From positions 248,001-312,000 of the forward strand of contig JAEEWT010000001.1 of assembly GCA_016287755.1 (NCBI GenBank): a DNA stretch of 64,000 bases, given 5' to 3'. The DNA is from Prevotella sp. Lineage in GTDB: Bacteria; Bacteroidota; Bacteroidia; Bacteroidales; Bacteroidaceae. The notes below the pieces were generated by a model. It was not told the DNA's origin and ran no database searches. It worked only from the letters and a program-made list of their open reading frames with translations. Made by a program: the position numbers and the translations under genes. Each line of letters starts with the position of its first letter. Positions within the stretch are counted from its first letter, which is position 1. Of this stretch, positions 62,472 through 64,000 are shown in pieces.

Positions 62472-64000
62472 ATGAAGAGATGGACGATTGAGGATTCCAA
62501 GGAACTGTACAACATCAATGGATGGGGTACTTCCTATTTCGGAGTCAACGACGAAGGGAATGTGTTTGTGACTCCCTGTAAGAATGAGGTGCAGATCGAC
62601 CTCAGGGAAGTGATGGACGAATTATCGCTGCGTGACGTGCAGTCACCTGTCTTACTGCGATTCCCCGATATCCTCGACAACCGTATCGAGAAGACGTGGA
62701 GCTGTTTCAAGAAAGCCTCGAAGGAATACGACTACAAAGGCGAGAACTATGTGGTCTATCCCATCAAGGTGAATCAGATGCAGCCAGTGGTAGAGGAGAT
62801 CATCTCTCATGGACGGAAGTTCAACCTCGGACTGGAAGCTGGCTCCAAGCCTGAGCTGCATGCGGTGATTGCCATGCAGTGCCAGAGCGACTCCATCATC
62901 ATCTGCAACGGTTACAAGGACCAGAGCTATATCGAGCTGGCCTTGCTGGCACAGAAGATGGGAAAGCAGATCTTCATCGTCGTGGAAAAGATGAACGAAC
63001 TGGAACTCATCGCCAAGGTGGCTAAGAAACTCGATGTGCGTCCCAATATCGGTATCCGCATCAAGCTGGCCAGCAGTGGTAGCGGGAAATGGGAGGAAAG
63101 CGGCGGCGACGCCTCGAAGTTCGGTCTGACCAGTGCCCAGCTGCTGGAAGCACTGGAGCTGCTCGACAAGAAGAATATGCGCGACTGCCTGCGACTCATT
63201 CATTTCCATATCGGTTCGCAGATTACTAAGATCCGCCGTATCCAGACTGCTCTTCGTGAGGCTTCGCAGTTCTATATCCAGCTGCATAAGATGGGGTATA
63301 ATGTGGATTTCGTGGACTGCGGTGGCGGACTCGGTGTTGACTACGACGGAACACGCTCTCCTTCGAGTGAGAGCTCTGTCAACTATTCTATCCAGGAATA
63401 CGTCAACGACTGTATCTATACCTTCGTGGAGGCTGCCAACAAGAACGACCTCCCCCACCCCAATATCATCACTGAAAGCGGACGTTCACTTGCTGCCCAC
63501 CACTCGGTGCTGGTCATCGATGTGCTGGAAACCGCTTCTCTTCCCGAGATGCCAGAGGAATTCGAGCCGGATGAGAACTCTCATCAGCTGGTGAAGGATC
63601 TCTATGAGATCTGGGATAACCTCTCACCTCGTAATGTGCTTGAAGACTGGCATGATGCGGAGCAGATCAGGGAAGAGGTGCTCGACTTGTTCGCTCATGG
63701 TATCGTAGATTTGAAGACCCGTGCTGAGATTGAGGCCATGTACTGGAGCGTTTGTCATGAGATCAATGCACTGGCCAAGAACCTGAAGCATATCCCTGAG
63801 GAGTTGATGAATATCGACAAGCTGCTGGCAGATAAGTATTTCTGTAACTTCTCGCTGTTCCAGAGTCTGAGCGACTCGTGGGCCATCGACCAGCTCTTCC
63901 CCATTCTTCCTCTTCAGCGACTCAATGAACGCCCGACACGCAACGCCACCTTGCAGGATATCACCTGCGACTCCGACGGAAAGATTGCGAACTTCGTGAC
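62472..64000 (+). CDS. speA: Biosynthetic arginine decarboxylase, N-terminal part
   Basis: About 509 residues are present before the window ends; full SpeA is about 630. It is PLP-dependent (fold III) and converts arginine to agmatine in polyamine synthesis. It starts MKRWTIEDSKELYNINGWGT, has the PLP lysine in YPIKVNQMQ, GLEAGSKPEL, the substrate/PLP loop IRLIHFHIGSQ-like segment (LRLIHFHIGSQITK), DCGGGLGVDYDG and ESGRSLAAHHSVL. The start follows a short A/G-rich leader after aroK. Confidence 0.96.
   Translation, partial: MKRWTIEDSKELYNINGWGTSYFGVNDEGNVFVTPCKNEVQIDLREVMDELSLRDVQSPVLLRFPDILDNRIEKTWSCFKKASKEYDYKGENYVVYPIKVNQMQPVVEEIISHGRKFNLGLEAGSKPELHAVIAMQCQSDSIIICNGYKDQSYIELALLAQKMGKQIFIVVEKMNELELIAKVAKKLDVRPNIGIRIKLASSGSGKWEESGGDASKFGLTSAQLLEALELLDKKNMRDCLRLIHFHIGSQITKIRRIQTALREASQFYIQLHKMGYNVDFVDCGGGLGVDYDGTRSPSSESSVNYSIQEYVNDCIYTFVEAANKNDLPHPNIITESGRSLAAHHSVLVIDVLETASLPEMPEEFEPDENSHQLVKDLYEIWDNLSPRNVLEDWHDAEQIREEVLDLFAHGIVDLKTRAEIEAMYWSVCHEINALAKNLKHIPEELMNIDKLLADKYFCNFSLFQSLSDSWAIDQLFPILPLQRLNERPTRNATLQDITCDSDGKIANFV

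Overview
The window reads as a chromosome segment of a gut or rumen Bacteroidota, most likely Prevotella/Segatella-like. The reasons are Bacteroidetes promoters (TTTG, about 20 bp, then TAnnTTTG), a SusC/SusD polysaccharide-utilisation locus (PUL) with a hybrid two-component sensor, DUF3871 and BT4734/VapE-type genes, and many BACON, DUF4859 and DUF6055 domains. No search could be run; family names come from recognised motifs.

Region 1 (1-14126). The start of an S41 peptidase gene is followed by tRNA-Asn(GTT). A 12.1-kb element is inserted in the tRNA gene, bounded by 43-bp direct repeats at 712-754 and 12829-12871. It encodes a tyrosine integrase, two divergent superfamily-2 helicase-like paralogues that both lack the Walker A lysine, DUF3871, a serine resolvase, iteron-like repeats, a promoter followed by a roughly 215-nt nested hairpin RNA, three small envelope proteins, and a T5orf172-like gene. 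I see no relaxase, capsid or packaging gene. The last two reading frames contain five in-frame stops, all TAG, with no frameshift. That suggests amber recoding or decay confined to that end. A membrane protein and a winged-helix regulator follow the element.

Region 2 (14132-41540) is a large PUL. On the minus strand are a type-B carboxylesterase, a DUF1680 beta-L-arabinofuranosidase (GH127/GH146 type) and a GH97 enzyme. Diverging from GH97 on the plus strand run a second DUF1680 enzyme, SusC, SusD, a triple-DUF4859 lipoprotein and a BACON-DUF6055-DUF4859 metallopeptidase-like lipoprotein, ending at a terminator. Then come a CotH-kinase-like lipoprotein, a 1321-residue DUF6055-GH43-F5/8C-LamG fusion and the hybrid sensor-regulator. 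Four ten-base boxes, paired at 21-bp spacing, lie between the divergent promoters and are a good candidate operator. Two beta-L-arabinofuranosidases with two HExxH proteins suggest that arabinosylated plant glycoprotein, as well as or instead of pure polysaccharide, may be the substrate.

Region 3 (41541-45203) holds two 22-bp iteron arrays upstream of a VapE/BT4734-type primase-helicase, a spacer of dispersed repeats, and a 36-codon small ORF with its own promoter. A repeat of about 110 bp here also occurs at 15774, so the two copies bracket the PUL core.

Region 4 (45200-55766) has a SGNH (sialate-O-acetylesterase-like) esterase and a NUDIX hydrolase, an alpha/beta-hydrolase esterase, a minus-strand operon (thioredoxin-like protein without CxxC, FG-GAP-like protein, DUF3160, CapA) and a GH115 alpha-glucuronidase. 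Region 5 (56045-64000) has a secreted unknown protein and housekeeping genes: pnp, topA, aroK and the start of speA.
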